From positions 1,550,001-1,614,000 of the forward strand of contig CBDHGY010000002.1 in NCBI GenBank assembly GCA_965263325.1: a stretch of 64,000 nucleotides of DNA, read 5' to 3'. Shown here piece after piece: positions 44,483 to 54,052 of this stretch (position 1 is the stretch's first letter; every line of letters begins with the position of its first letter). The stretch comes from CBDHGY01 sp965263325. Its GTDB lineage: Bacteria > Pseudomonadota > Alphaproteobacteria > Caulobacterales > Hyphomonadaceae. Position numbers and translations under genes: made by a program. The notes under the pieces are model-generated. The model did not search any database, had not been told where the DNA came from, and saw nothing but the letters and a program-made list of their open reading frames with translations.

Positions 44483-45425
44483 ACTTCACCTTCGGGTCCA
44501 GAACCGCATACAGAAGGTCAGCAATAATGTTCAGGATGATAATAAAGCTCGCATAGACAATAATGGCCCCCATCACGAGCGTATAATTGCGATCAATCGC
44601 GCCTTGTACAAAATAGTCACCCATGCCGGGCAAGGCGAAGATCCGCTCGATCACAACAGAGCCCGTCATCACGCGGGCCATGGCCGGGCCGACATAAGAC
44701 ACCAGCGGCAGGATTGCGGTTGGAAGTGCGTGTTTCATAATCACGCTTCGCTCTGACAGGCCTTTCGCGCGTGCGGTGCGTATGTGATCTGATCGCATAG
44801 ATTCAATCATGGATGCGCGCATCAACCGGGAAATGATCGCAATTTGCGGCAGGGCCAATGTGATGATGGGCAAAGTCATATTGTGCCAACTCATCCCATT
44901 GTTCGGGAATGTTCCGATGCCGCTGACCGCGAATACTCCCAATCCGAGTGAGAATATTAGAATGAATATCGGACCCGTCACAAACGTCGGCACGGATATT
45001 CCAAACATGGCGAATCCCATAACGCCATAATCGCTGGATGTGTTTTGCCTGAGCCCGGCGAATATCCCGAGTGCGGTCCCAATGAATAAGGCGAGCAACA
45101 TGGAAAGTGCGCCAAGCGTGATAGAAATCGGCAGACCGGCCATCAACAATTCGTTCACTGTGCGGCCAAGATGCTTGTAACTCGGGCCAAAATCCCCCTG
45201 CAGAACATCGCCTAGATACCCGATATATTGCTCGAAAATTGGCTTATCGAAATCATACTTGGCAGCGATCGCCTCTTCGACGGCTTTGGGGAGCTTACGC
45301 TCGCCATCGAAAGGGCCGCCTGGGGCCGCGCGCATAAGGAAAAAAGCAACCGTGATAATGGCGAGCATTGTTGGAATAGCGAAGAACAATCGCCTAAGCG
45401 CATATCCCCATGGGACCCTCGACAT
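44475..45425 (-). CDS. oppB: Peptide ABC transporter permease (OppB-like)
   Basis: About 316 residues from ATG 45425 (MSRVPWGYALRRLFFAIPTM); a longer in-frame start at 45455 adds ten residues. Features: first helix, PGGPFDGERKLP, FGPSYKHLGRTVNELL, six hydrophobic segments and the EAA loop HIRTARAKGLSERSVIMKHA. First gene of the opp unit. The partner ATPases OppD and OppF, normally next to OppBC, are absent here, so they must be encoded elsewhere if the transporter is functional. Confidence 0.94.
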   Translation of the reverse strand: MSRVPWGYALRRLFFAIPTMLAIITVAFFLMRAAPGGPFDGERKLPKAVEEAIAAKYDFDKPIFEQYIGYLGDVLQGDFGPSYKHLGRTVNELLMAGLPISITLGALSMLLALFIGTALGIFAGLRQNTSSDYGVMGFAMFGISVPTFVTGPIFILIFSLGLGVFAVSGIGTFPNNGMSWHNMTLPIITLALPQIAIISRLMRASMIESMRSDHIRTARAKGLSERSVIMKHALPTAILPLVSYVGPAMARVMTGSVVIERIFALPGMGDYFVQGAIDRNYTLVMGAIIVYASFIIILNIIADLLYAVLDPKVKYD

Positions 45426-45568
45426 AACACGCTGTAGAGATTTCACGGGTTGCACTACTCACAATTTACTGTTGTTAGACGCAAAAGCTTGAGACCAAAC
45501 CTCTTGCACCTTACGTTCACAATGCACGCGGTTCTGTCAATCGCGTAACTTCATAACTCGGGGAATTC

Positions 45569-45979
45569 ATGACCGATATTCGAAAAGTGACAGAAGATTT
45601 TGCCGTAGCGCCGCAAATTTCGGAAGAAGATGTCGCAGAGATTGCCGCCGCTGGATACAAAACGATTATTGCTAATCGCCCAGATGGCGAAGGTGGACCA
45701 GAGCAGCCGGCCATGGGCGCAGTTCGCGCGAAAGCAGAATCGCTCGGTCTGGCGTTTCACGCATTGCCCTTTTCCGGTGCACCCTCAACGGAAATTGCCG
45801 CACGCCAGGGCGAACTCATCGCTGAATCAGAAAAGCCAGTCCTCGCCTATTGCCGTACGGGAACCCGCTCTATAACCGCTTGGGCGTTATCACGAGCTGG
45901 TGAAGATGCGCCAAATGATGTGATTAGCGCTGCTTCAAATGCCGGGTATGATCTGGAGGCCCTCAGAGCCCAGCTTTGA
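45569..45979 (+). CDS. DUF442/TIGR01244 family protein (stand-alone)
   Basis: A 136-residue single-domain protein with the Cys loop CRTGTRS near residue 98, homologous to the N-terminal domain of the SQR fusion at 5596-7284 (both share LAYCRTGTRS and a C-terminal AGYDL). The fold is that of cysteine-based phosphatases/sulfurtransferases; in Blh systems the domain is thought to act on persulfide sulfur. GGGGAA lies about 8 bases before ATG. It is well away from the sulfide operon and divergent from oppB, so it may do a housekeeping version of the same chemistry. Confidence 0.88.
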   Translation: MTDIRKVTEDFAVAPQISEEDVAEIAAAGYKTIIANRPDGEGGPEQPAMGAVRAKAESLGLAFHALPFSGAPSTEIAARQGELIAESEKPVLAYCRTGTRSITAWALSRAGEDAPNDVISAASNAGYDLEALRAQL

Positions 45980-46114
45980 CATTGTGATCAGCCGATCACA
46001 TTAATGCCTAAATGTTGGATTGTATGAGGTGGCGGCTCGTGACATTGTTCCGGGCGGTGAATGAGATATGGGTTTGGCGAGCAACGTCGCCGGATCAGTT
46101 GGAGCGTAGGTTGG

Positions 46115-47053
46115 ATGGCACGCACGCGTAATTGGGTATCTGATTTCAAGTACGAGGACGGTGCTTGGCTCGTAAAGAAAACGGGGCACCGCGTTCCTGC
46201 GAACTGGCAGCTGGCGCATGATATTTTCACCTGGATGTGCTTTTACTTTTTCGCGCAATCCTGGCGGATCTGGCGGCGGATTACTGGTCATAAGCGGCCG
46301 CGCATCGCCTTCTACCCGGATAAGCCACGGCCATGGTATTTCATCTGGCCAGTCATGCATGTGTCAGGTGCGCGCCTGACGAACGACATATCCGAAGCCG
46401 ATATTGTAATGCAATTCGACGATCTCACCACGACGACGAACGCCCCTCCGCAGACGAAAAAGGGCGCTCGATTGGTGAATCTCGAATGCAATGACGTATC
46501 AAAATCCATGGTAGCCGACGCCTGGTACCGCGCCGCTGGATATTCGCTGGCCGTTGATCCTCGCACGCACACCGGCCCGATGGTCGAAAAGTCTGAAACC
46601 AATGGCGCACATGATGGACGCATCATCGAAGGCCCGCAGGATCCAATCGATGGCAAAACCTATCAGCGGCTGATTGACAATGAAATTGACGGCGGCCTCG
46701 TTGAAGATCTTCGCACGTGTATTTGCGGCGGCAAGCCGGCCATCCTTTATCGCAAGCGCAGACCATTGGAACGCCGTTTTGCGAATGACAATGTCGACGT
46801 TGTGCTGGACCGTCCAACCGCTTGCTTCAGCAAGGAAGAACTTGACCTAATTTCCAAATTTGCTGAAGAAATCGGCATGGATTGGGGCGGTGTTGACGTT
46901 TTGAGAGACAGAACCACTGGCAAAATTTTCATTGTGGACGCCAATAAAACGGACATGGGGCCGCCGATTGCCCTACAGCTGGGACATAAATTGAGAGCGA
47001 CACGCCGCATGGCGAAAGCGTTCGCAGCTGCATACATCGACAAGAAATCCTAA
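46115..47053 (+). CDS. ATP-grasp-like protein of unknown function
   Basis: A 312-residue protein from ATG 46115 (GGAG-type site upstream); the open frame from 46061 lacks support. The N-terminal half has a hydrophobic/aromatic stretch (IFTWMCFYFFAQSWRIW). The C-terminal half resembles the end of an ATP-grasp fold: GMDWGGVDVLRDRTTGKI followed by FIVDANKTDMGPP, where acidic residues would hold Mg-ATP. ATP-grasp enzymes ligate carboxylates to amines or thiols. No specific family is recognised; the MBL hydrolase follows 40 bases later on the same strand. Confidence 0.6.
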   Translation: MARTRNWVSDFKYEDGAWLVKKTGHRVPANWQLAHDIFTWMCFYFFAQSWRIWRRITGHKRPRIAFYPDKPRPWYFIWPVMHVSGARLTNDISEADIVMQFDDLTTTTNAPPQTKKGARLVNLECNDVSKSMVADAWYRAAGYSLAVDPRTHTGPMVEKSETNGAHDGRIIEGPQDPIDGKTYQRLIDNEIDGGLVEDLRTCICGGKPAILYRKRRPLERRFANDNVDVVLDRPTACFSKEELDLISKFAEEIGMDWGGVDVLRDRTTGKIFIVDANKTDMGPPIALQLGHKLRATRRMAKAFAAAYIDKKS

Positions 47054-47093
47054 TCGGCAAACCAATAAGAACAGACCAAGAGTATATTCCGCC

Positions 47094-48005
47094 ATGGCGA
47101 TCCCTTACGTTCGAGAATTTGAATTTGAATATGGCCGCGTTGAACAGGTATCACCGCTTGTCCGCCGCGTTGTTGCAAACAATCCCGGTCCCTTCACGTT
47201 TGTCGGCACCGGCGTTTTCATTGTTGGCAAGGGTGATGTCGCTGTCATCGATCCTGGTCCGTACGACGAAGAACACTTTGAGGCGTTGAAAGCGGCGCTC
47301 GAAGGCGAGACAGTCACACATGTGCTCGTGACGCATGGTCACTCTGATCACTCACCGCTCGCACAGCCTATGGCTGAGTGGGCCGGCTGTAAAACCTACG
47401 CAAAGAATGCGGGCGTCCCCACCGCCAAAGGCGAGCTTGGCAGCGCGGACGATCTTGGCTTCATGCCGGACGTGAAAGTCAAAGACGGAGATGTTATCTC
47501 AGGTCCCGGATGGACAATCGACGTTATCGAAACCCCCGGCCATACAGTTAATCATCTTTGCTTTGGTCTTCGCGAGGAGAATACCTGCTTCAGCGGTGAT
47601 CACATTATGGGCTGGTCCACGACTGTCGTCGCACCACCTGATGGTAATATGGGCGATTATATGCGCAGCCTCGAAAAAGTCCGCCGCATGCGGTTCGACA
47701 AATTGCTGCCAACACATGGTGCAGCGGTGGAAGGCACAGAATTCGTCGATGAATTCATACAAGCATACGCCGCACACCGGCGCGCGCGCGAAGCAGCCAT
47801 TCTCCAGCATTTAAGCAACGGCGAAACGTCGATCATCGAAATGGTGAAAGTCATGTACGCGGACGTCGACAAGGGACTTCACCCGGCCGCTGCGATGTCT
47901 GTACTCGGACATATGCTTGAGCTCATAAAGGTGGGACGCGTCGTTAGCCCAGACGAGAAACCGACTGTCAGCAGCCATTTTGAGCTTGTTAGCAGAGCGG
48001 CTTAG
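47094..48005 (+). CDS. MBL-fold metallohydrolase (LACTB2-like)
   Basis: A 303-residue metallo-beta-lactamase fold enzyme. Metal-binding motif THGHSDHSPLA near residue 80, then ETPGHTVNHLCFG, SGDHIMGWSTTVV and LPTHGAAVEG supply the other ligands. The C-terminal winged-helix-like part (AILQHLSNGETSIIEMVKVM) is that of the LACTB2/hydroxyacylglutathione hydrolase-like group, some of which are endoribonucleases. The substrate is not clear. Probably co-transcribed with the ATP-grasp-like gene. Confidence 0.88.
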   Translation: MAIPYVREFEFEYGRVEQVSPLVRRVVANNPGPFTFVGTGVFIVGKGDVAVIDPGPYDEEHFEALKAALEGETVTHVLVTHGHSDHSPLAQPMAEWAGCKTYAKNAGVPTAKGELGSADDLGFMPDVKVKDGDVISGPGWTIDVIETPGHTVNHLCFGLREENTCFSGDHIMGWSTTVVAPPDGNMGDYMRSLEKVRRMRFDKLLPTHGAAVEGTEFVDEFIQAYAAHRRAREAAILQHLSNGETSIIEMVKVMYADVDKGLHPAAAMSVLGHMLELIKVGRVVSPDEKPTVSSHFELVSRAA

Positions 48006-48124
48006 ACTCGACTCCCCTCCTGCTTGATTCCTCCGCGAGCCCCTTTCGCCGGAGAGCTTCGTTGCCTATGGTAAACAAAATCGGAGAATCCGGATGTCTT
48101 GCCATCGGAATGGGAGTGGATTTT

Positions 48125-48916
48125 ATGCTTAGAAATATTTTGATCATCGGAGCAGCAGCAACCTGTCTGGCTGTACCAGCTGCAGCAGAATCATATGTTC
48201 GCGGCGATGGCTGCGGAGGAACATATATCGATCGCAAGAGCGAAATGATGGCCGGCAATCTAAGTGGTGGAACGCGGTATAAGTGCACGCCCTTCCCTCG
48301 GACCAGTGAGGCAGCTACGACAACCCGCAGCGTTTCGCCGCCTTCTTACCAGTATGCGCCGCCCACCAATTCTACTCGCTCCTACACGACTCCCCGGCAA
48401 ACCTATCACTCGGGAACGGTCACACATTCTGCGCCCGCACGGTCAACATATTCAGCCGGTAGCCACTATGTAACATCGCGGCCAAGCACGACGCATACGC
48501 CGACCACGCCCTATTACTCATCGGGCTATCCCTCTGGAAGCCGCTATGTAACGACCACGCCGCAAACGAACTATCACAGCGGATCAACCTACCGATCCAC
48601 TGGCACAACTTACCATTCGAGCGGAACAACAACCTATCCTTCGGGCTCACACGGCTACGTCACCACGCGGCCCACGTCTTCTTCTCATCACGGATCGCAC
48701 GCGCACACAGCACACCCAACAACGACCTATCAGGGCACGCGGACCTATACGGGGCAACCTCACAACACCGTGACAACCCAACCTCACAATCCATATGGGA
48801 CCGCGCGCGTGACCGGAAACCTTGCAAACAGTTTCACAACAGAAACTGAGGAGCACCCGGAGCAACCCTTCAGCTTCGGTAAGCCGGAAACGTTCGTCCG
48901 AACAAATCCCAAATGA
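48125..48916 (+). CDS. Secreted low-complexity Ser/Thr/Tyr/His-rich protein
   Basis: A 263-residue exported protein. ATG 48125 has a GGAG-type site and opens a clean signal peptide (LRNILIIGAAATCLAVPAAAES). A short ordered part with two cysteines (GDGCGGTYIDRKSE, TRYKCTPFP) is followed by about 170 residues of irregular repeats built from S, T, Y, H, G and P, with recurrent short units such as YHSG, SGSRYVTT and THTPTT. It ends with an acidic tail. The pattern suggests an extended cell-surface or matrix protein, possibly glycosylated or cross-linked through Tyr. No family is recognised. Its stop is one base from the convergent DUF1499 gene. Confidence 0.75.
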   Translation: MLRNILIIGAAATCLAVPAAAESYVRGDGCGGTYIDRKSEMMAGNLSGGTRYKCTPFPRTSEAATTTRSVSPPSYQYAPPTNSTRSYTTPRQTYHSGTVTHSAPARSTYSAGSHYVTSRPSTTHTPTTPYYSSGYPSGSRYVTTTPQTNYHSGSTYRSTGTTYHSSGTTTYPSGSHGYVTTRPTSSSHHGSHAHTAHPTTTYQGTRTYTGQPHNTVTTQPHNPYGTARVTGNLANSFTTETEEHPEQPFSFGKPETFVRTNPK

Positions 48917-48917
48917 G

Positions 48918-49820
48918 CTAGCGCGCGGTTGCCCGGCGAAGATCTTGCATGAAATTGCCAACGCGCTTCGCGTTAGCGCCAAGATCCGAAATACCAACCC
49001 GGCTTACAGATCGCATATCAACGATACTGGTACCATCTGCGCCGGTCAGGACGTGGATGGCCACATCATCTTTAAAGCCAAACCAGCCGGACGTGTGCGT
49101 CGCCTCGTACACGCCAGTCTCAGATGACGGGCTCACATTCTCTGTGACGATATCCCAGCCGCGCTTTTCGATCAGTGCTTTGACCGCAGCCAGAACGACC
49201 GGTTTAGGTTTGTCGATCACAAGCGTGTCGATGTGCGGATAGCGCTTTTCTTTTTTGTCTTTCCCGCCCTTTTCCGGATCCTGCTCCATGTTTTCCTGAG
49301 CTTCTGAAACAAGTGTTCCATGAAAGCCTGGCCACCGCTCTTTCAGCTCATCTGTCGGCAGATTTATCTTGGGAGCTGCTGTAACATCGTTCATTGCGCC
49401 CGATGCCTTACGGATCGCCATCAAATCATCGGAAAACATGATTGGATTGGACCAATTCGTCTGAACATCATGAATGGGCGGAAGTGATGCCGCGCCGGCA
49501 CCTAGTGCCATCAAGCGCCCCAGCATACCCCCAGCCACAAGCAGAGCGGCAAAGGACAGGATAAACGGTCTTTTGCGCGGCGCTTTGATCAGTGACGCGA
49601 TAAGTGCCAGTACCGCAATTCCAACAGTTCCTATGGCCACGATGGGGCCAAGCCCAATCGTCATTCTGCCCAAACCGAATTGCCAGCCCCAGAGACCGAA
49701 TTTCGTTCCGAGCGCAGCGGCGGTGAACCAAAGAACGCTAAAGATCGCAGCTCCGAGGGCAAACCAGGCAAACGTCTGTCGCCATCCACCGTGTTGCGTG
49801 TCTATTTCTGCCGTATCCAT
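48918..49820 (-). CDS. DUF1499 family membrane protein
   Basis: A 300-residue protein with three to four N-terminal hydrophobic helices (WFALGAAIFSVLWFTAAAL and others), then the DUF1499 soluble domain: IHDVQTNWSNPIMFSDDLM, RYPHIDTLVIDKPKPVVLAA and DVAIHVLTGADGTSIVDMRS, ending in GDLGANAKR-type residues (SDLGANAKRVGNFMQDLR). A charged insert (EKGGKDKKEKR) is in the middle. Family function unknown, seen on the periplasmic face in many alphaproteobacteria. Confidence 0.88.
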   Translation of the reverse strand: MDTAEIDTQHGGWRQTFAWFALGAAIFSVLWFTAAALGTKFGLWGWQFGLGRMTIGLGPIVAIGTVGIAVLALIASLIKAPRKRPFILSFAALLVAGGMLGRLMALGAGAASLPPIHDVQTNWSNPIMFSDDLMAIRKASGAMNDVTAAPKINLPTDELKERWPGFHGTLVSEAQENMEQDPEKGGKDKKEKRYPHIDTLVIDKPKPVVLAAVKALIEKRGWDIVTENVSPSSETGVYEATHTSGWFGFKDDVAIHVLTGADGTSIVDMRSVSRVGISDLGANAKRVGNFMQDLRRATAR

Positions 49821-49913
49821 CTTATCCTCGATCCTCGAACTTAAATCCGTTTGGGCCGGCGCTTCTGCGCGAGCTGAAACTTCGTCATTTATGCCCTGAC
49901 GGGGCTGCCCCTT

Positions 49914-51551
49914 TCAATCGACCGCTTCGGCCGTCGGAAGCTTGTAGTCCTTGAATAGTTCTCTCAGTTTCAGCTTGTTGATTTTACCTGTCGCACCAAG
50001 CGGGATCTCCTCGATGAACTGGACATCGTCCGGCGTCCACCATTTCGCAATTTTACCTTCGAGTACAGATAGGACATCTTCTTTTGTGGGACTCTTGCCC
50101 TCAGCAGCCTGAATGATGAGCAATGGGCGCTCATCCCATTTAGGATGATAAATGCCGATCGCCGCAGCATTGGCGACATCCGGATGACCGACCGCTATGT
50201 TCTCAATATCGATGGAACTGATCCATTCTCCGCCGGATTTGATCACGTCTTTTGCCCGGTCTGTAATCTGCATCGTGCCGAACTCATCGATGTTCGCAAC
50301 ATCGCCAGTATCGAACCAACCATCACTATCGAGCACGTTACCGCCAGCGCCTTTGAAGTAGCCGCCCGCAATTGCCGCGCCGCGCACAAGAAGTTTGCCG
50401 GACGACTGGCCGTCGCGTGGTTGCTCGGTGCCTTCATCATTTACGACCTTCAGTTCAACGCCGAACGGAGGTCTGCCTTGCTTTAGTTTTTGCGTCATGC
50501 GGGTATCGATGTCGGCGCTGACCAAATGAGGGGGAAGCGCCCCAAGCGTTCCGAGCGGCGATGTTTCCGTCATACCCCATGCATGGATGACATCGACTTC
50601 GTAATCGACTTCAAATGCTCTGAGGATGTTCTCAGGAATTGCCGAGCCGCCAATAATTACCTTTTTCAAGTGCGGAAGTTTCAGATTGTTTTCCTGAAGA
50701 TAAGTCAGCAGCATCAGCCAAACTGTCGGTACAGCAGCCGTAATGGTGACTTTTTCACTATCGAGCAACTCATAGATCGAAGCACCATCCATCTGCGCAC
50801 CAGGCATCACCATATTCGCGCCGGTTGCCGGGCAACTAAAGCCGAGCCCCCAAGCATTGGCATGGAACATTGGCACAACCGGAAGGACGACGTCTTCTGC
50901 GCCCATGCCCATCGCATCTTTGCCCATCGTTACCAGCGTGTGCAGAACGTTCGTCCGGTGTGAATAAAGCACGCCTTTCGGATCACCCGTGGTGCCAGAT
51001 GTGTAGCAGAGACCGCAAGCGGTATCTTCCGGGAAGTCGCCCCAGGTACATTCCGTGCTGCGCCCATCAATCCAAACGTCAAACGCTACAGCGCCGAGTG
51101 AATTCTCCGGCATGTCGTCCTGACCTGCGAAAATCACGAACTTTTTCACCGTCGGAATGTTGTCCTTGATCGCCTCGACAATCGGCAGGAAGGTGATGTC
51201 GAATATCAGCACCTTGTCTTCGGCGTGATTGATAATCCAGGCAATCTGTTCTGGGTGCAGGCGTGGATTGAGCGTGTGCAGTACCGAGCCAATCCCCATG
51301 GTTCCGTACCAAGCGGCCATGTGCCGACCTGAGTTCCATCCAAGGGTCGCGACGCGGTCGCCCAGCTGAATGCCGTCATCCTTCAATGCATTCGAGACCC
51401 GCTTGGAAAGATCATAGAGTTCGCCATAATTGGTGCGAACAATCTCGCCGCTGACGCGGCGCGTAACAATCTCTCGTTCAGGGTTGATCAATTTGGCGTG
51501 CGTGATGATTTTATCGACCGTCAGCGGCCAGTCCTGCATAATGCCCTGCAT
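49914..51551 (-). CDS. Fatty-acid-CoA ligase (AlkK-like)
   Basis: About 545 residues of the ANL superfamily, closest in layout to AlkK-type medium/long-chain ligases: LCYTSGTTGDPKGVLYSHRT (P-loop), AWGMTETSPLGT, GWFDTGDVANID and the C-terminal PLGATGKINKLKLRE with the catalytic lysine. The opening MQDWPLTVDKIITHA is typical of this branch. I take ATG 51551, seven bases after GGAGG; TTG 51557 is too close to the site. Converts free acids to acyl-CoA for beta-oxidation. Confidence 0.94.
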   Translation of the reverse strand: MQGIMQDWPLTVDKIITHAKLINPEREIVTRRVSGEIVRTNYGELYDLSKRVSNALKDDGIQLGDRVATLGWNSGRHMAAWYGTMGIGSVLHTLNPRLHPEQIAWIINHAEDKVLIFDITFLPIVEAIKDNIPTVKKFVIFAGQDDMPENSLGAVAFDVWIDGRSTECTWGDFPEDTACGLCYTSGTTGDPKGVLYSHRTNVLHTLVTMGKDAMGMGAEDVVLPVVPMFHANAWGLGFSCPATGANMVMPGAQMDGASIYELLDSEKVTITAAVPTVWLMLLTYLQENNLKLPHLKKVIIGGSAIPENILRAFEVDYEVDVIHAWGMTETSPLGTLGALPPHLVSADIDTRMTQKLKQGRPPFGVELKVVNDEGTEQPRDGQSSGKLLVRGAAIAGGYFKGAGGNVLDSDGWFDTGDVANIDEFGTMQITDRAKDVIKSGGEWISSIDIENIAVGHPDVANAAAIGIYHPKWDERPLLIIQAAEGKSPTKEDVLSVLEGKIAKWWTPDDVQFIEEIPLGATGKINKLKLRELFKDYKLPTAEAVD

Positions 51552-51640
51552 TATCAATCCTCCAATATTGTCTTGTTGCGGTAAGGTCTATTGAAGGACT
51601 AAGAGGAGCGCAAGGAATCGCGCTGGGGAAGACCAAACAA

Positions 51641-52618
51641 ATGCTGAAATACATCATTTTATCGCTTGGATTCGTGCTCGCTGCTTGTACCGGCGCGGAT
51701 CATTCAGATACGGAGGCCTCGCCAGACATAGCGTCAAGCGCTCCCCCGGCAGACCCCACACCATCGACAGACACACCGGCGGTCGAGCTCCCTCCCCTTT
51801 CAGATTTGTTTGATTGCGTCCGTGAGGAACGCGGCGTGCTAATTGCCGCTCACCGCGGCGGACCTGCACGCGGTCTTCCCGAAAATTCGCTCGAAACGAT
51901 TCAAGCTGCGTTTGATATGGGCATTCGCGTCTTCGAGATTGACGTTGCCACCAGCCAGGACGGGGTTCTCTATCTCATGCATGACCGATCTCTCCGGCGC
52001 ACCACCGGCTACGACGGCGGCGTCGCAGATACCGATTGGGCCACTGTTTCAGGCCTTCGACTAAGAGATAGTTCTGGGCAACTGACGCGCTTCAATCCCC
52101 CAAAGCTCACGGATGTTTTGCTTTGGTCCAAACAAAATGGCGCGATTTTGGAGCTCGACAAAAAAGAGACGTCTAGCTTTCGTGACATTGTGTCGGCAGT
52201 TCGCGCGGCGGGCGCAGAAAATAATGTTGTGATGATTTCTTATGATGATGATCAAGCTCGGCAAATCGCTAGCATTGCACCGGATCTGATGCTCACCGCC
52301 AGTGTAAGGAGCCGCGAGCATCAGGAAGAACTGGAGCGTGCTGGAATTAAGGCAGAAAATCTGATTGCGTGGATGGGCACGCGAAACCCCAATCCGCGTG
52401 CGTTTCAAGCTGTCAGCCGAAGAGGTATAGAAGTTGCGTTCGGCACACTGGGCCGCCCGGGCGAGCGCCTGGACGACACTTACATCGCTGACGGTGACGC
52501 GAGTGAGTATCAAGAATTAGTCGACAATGGGCTTGTCCTGCTCGCCACAGATGAACCCGCATTTGTCGCAAACAAGCTTACAGATGATGACCGCGCCTGG
52601 GAGGCGTGCGCTCGCTAA
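51641..52618 (+). CDS. Glycerophosphodiester phosphodiesterase lipoprotein
   Basis: A 325-residue protein with a lipoprotein signal (YIILSLGFVLAACTG), a Pro/Ser/Thr-rich spacer, and a GDPD TIM-barrel: LIAAHRGGPARGLPENSLET (catalytic His and Arg, then Glu-Asn), FEIDVATSQDGVLYLMHDRS with the acidic metal ligands and second His. It hydrolyses glycerophosphodiesters from phospholipid turnover outside the inner membrane. Divergent from the AlkK-like ligase 83 bases away, which could activate the released fatty acids; that link is inference. Confidence 0.92.
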   Translation: MLKYIILSLGFVLAACTGADHSDTEASPDIASSAPPADPTPSTDTPAVELPPLSDLFDCVREERGVLIAAHRGGPARGLPENSLETIQAAFDMGIRVFEIDVATSQDGVLYLMHDRSLRRTTGYDGGVADTDWATVSGLRLRDSSGQLTRFNPPKLTDVLLWSKQNGAILELDKKETSSFRDIVSAVRAAGAENNVVMISYDDDQARQIASIAPDLMLTASVRSREHQEELERAGIKAENLIAWMGTRNPNPRAFQAVSRRGIEVAFGTLGRPGERLDDTYIADGDASEYQELVDNGLVLLATDEPAFVANKLTDDDRAWEACAR

Positions 52619-52697
52619 AGTTCAACGAAAGCCTGAGCCGCGCAAATCGCCCTGTGGGGCGTCTACGCTGAACACCCAGCCGTGCAGTCATTGCTCG

Positions 52698-53933
52698 TTA
52701 CCAAACCGTCTCTCGCACGATTTCACCACGCCTCGGTGTTGAGATCGGCCTCACAAGACTACGCCGCCACCTGCTCAGAACTGAGAGGCTCGGCCGCTCA
52801 AAGTATTTATAAGTCAGCTCCGCGAGGATGATTGCGGCAACTATGCTCATCCCCACAAAAAACAGATTGTCGATGAGGCCCGGCGAACCCAGAACAAAAA
52901 TATTCGAGAAAAAGGACGGCGCGCCTGCCGCATCTAACTGACCACCTACGAACTCAAACAGGCGCTTTAGCCCGCTGATCGCAAGAATGTGCCCAAGATA
53001 AAGCGCAAAGCTAATGTCGCCGAGCCGGACCAGGCGCTGCCAGATCCAACCTGCGCGCTGCCTTAATTTTGGTGACCAGTGTTCGCGCCGCAAACCACCA
53101 TCCGCCTCAAGACAGGTTATGCCATAAATCAATATGGCCGCAGGCAAGCCGAACCACAAAATCCGCCCCCAGCGCAATGTGTAAGCGGCGTCGGCATTGG
53201 AGAAGACGAACATCGAAACAATAAACGCTCCGCCGCCGATTAAAGTCAGAGGCAGTGCAAATGCGCGCCGCCCACTCATCACCAGCATCGCAATGAAGGC
53301 TCCAGCGATGAACTCCACCGTCATCGGATAATTTGCGAGTTCAAACAAATTGGTTGGATAGTAATTTGAGTACCCAGCGACATCGCAGGCGACAACAAAC
53401 AACGCCCATCCAGCCAGCAGGTATGGAAGCCACCGCTGCGGTGCAAAGAGGAATGCAGCAAAGACTATGTAGAAGTACATCTCATGGATCAGCGTCCAAC
53501 CAATACCAAGCGCAGGGTGCCCAGCTTGTGGAAGTAACAAGGCTGAGTTCAGCAAGTAGACCGGTGCTGTGTGCCCGGCGCGTTCAAATTGCACCGGATC
53601 ACCGGGGACACCATGGATCATCAAGAAATAGAGCGCCGTGACGATCATGAACAGCCACCAGAGAGGATAAATCCTCGCCGCACGAGCAATGGCAAAATCA
53701 GCTGCGCTGGCTGCGCCGCGCTCTCGCCCAGCCGTTACATAAACCATGATAAAGCCAGAAATGACGAAAAAGAGATCGACGCCTGCGAACCCCTTTTCCC
53801 AGACTGCCCCTAAAAGCCCTGCTTCTTCGCCGCCCCGCACCTCAATCGCATTTAGCTCAATAGCGTAGAGATGGCTCATCATAACAGCGAATGCTGCCAA
53901 TCCGCGTAACATCTGTATGGACGTCAGTTTCAT
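52698..53933 (-). CDS. Acyltransferase 3 family membrane protein
   Basis: A 411-residue protein with about ten hydrophobic helices. The family signature is at the start: IQMLRGLAAFAVMMSHLYAI with the proposed catalytic His, then GVDLFFVISGFIMVYVTAGR and ARIYPLWWLFM. Such enzymes O-acetylate or succinylate exported polysaccharides or lipids. No partner gene is next to it. The C-terminal 25 residues are basic and cytoplasmic. Confidence 0.93.
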   Translation of the reverse strand: MKLTSIQMLRGLAAFAVMMSHLYAIELNAIEVRGGEEAGLLGAVWEKGFAGVDLFFVISGFIMVYVTAGRERGAASAADFAIARAARIYPLWWLFMIVTALYFLMIHGVPGDPVQFERAGHTAPVYLLNSALLLPQAGHPALGIGWTLIHEMYFYIVFAAFLFAPQRWLPYLLAGWALFVVACDVAGYSNYYPTNLFELANYPMTVEFIAGAFIAMLVMSGRRAFALPLTLIGGGAFIVSMFVFSNADAAYTLRWGRILWFGLPAAILIYGITCLEADGGLRREHWSPKLRQRAGWIWQRLVRLGDISFALYLGHILAISGLKRLFEFVGGQLDAAGAPSFFSNIFVLGSPGLIDNLFFVGMSIVAAIILAELTYKYFERPSLSVLSRWRRSLVRPISTPRRGEIVRETVW

Positions 53934-54052
53934 AAGAGTGAGTTAGACGGTGTTGTGACGGAAGATCAACATTGGTTCGGATTTTGCCCGACTTTGGTCA
54001 CAGAGCGTTGATAGCCCCTAGAATGTTAGGATTTTAAACGCATATAGAACGT

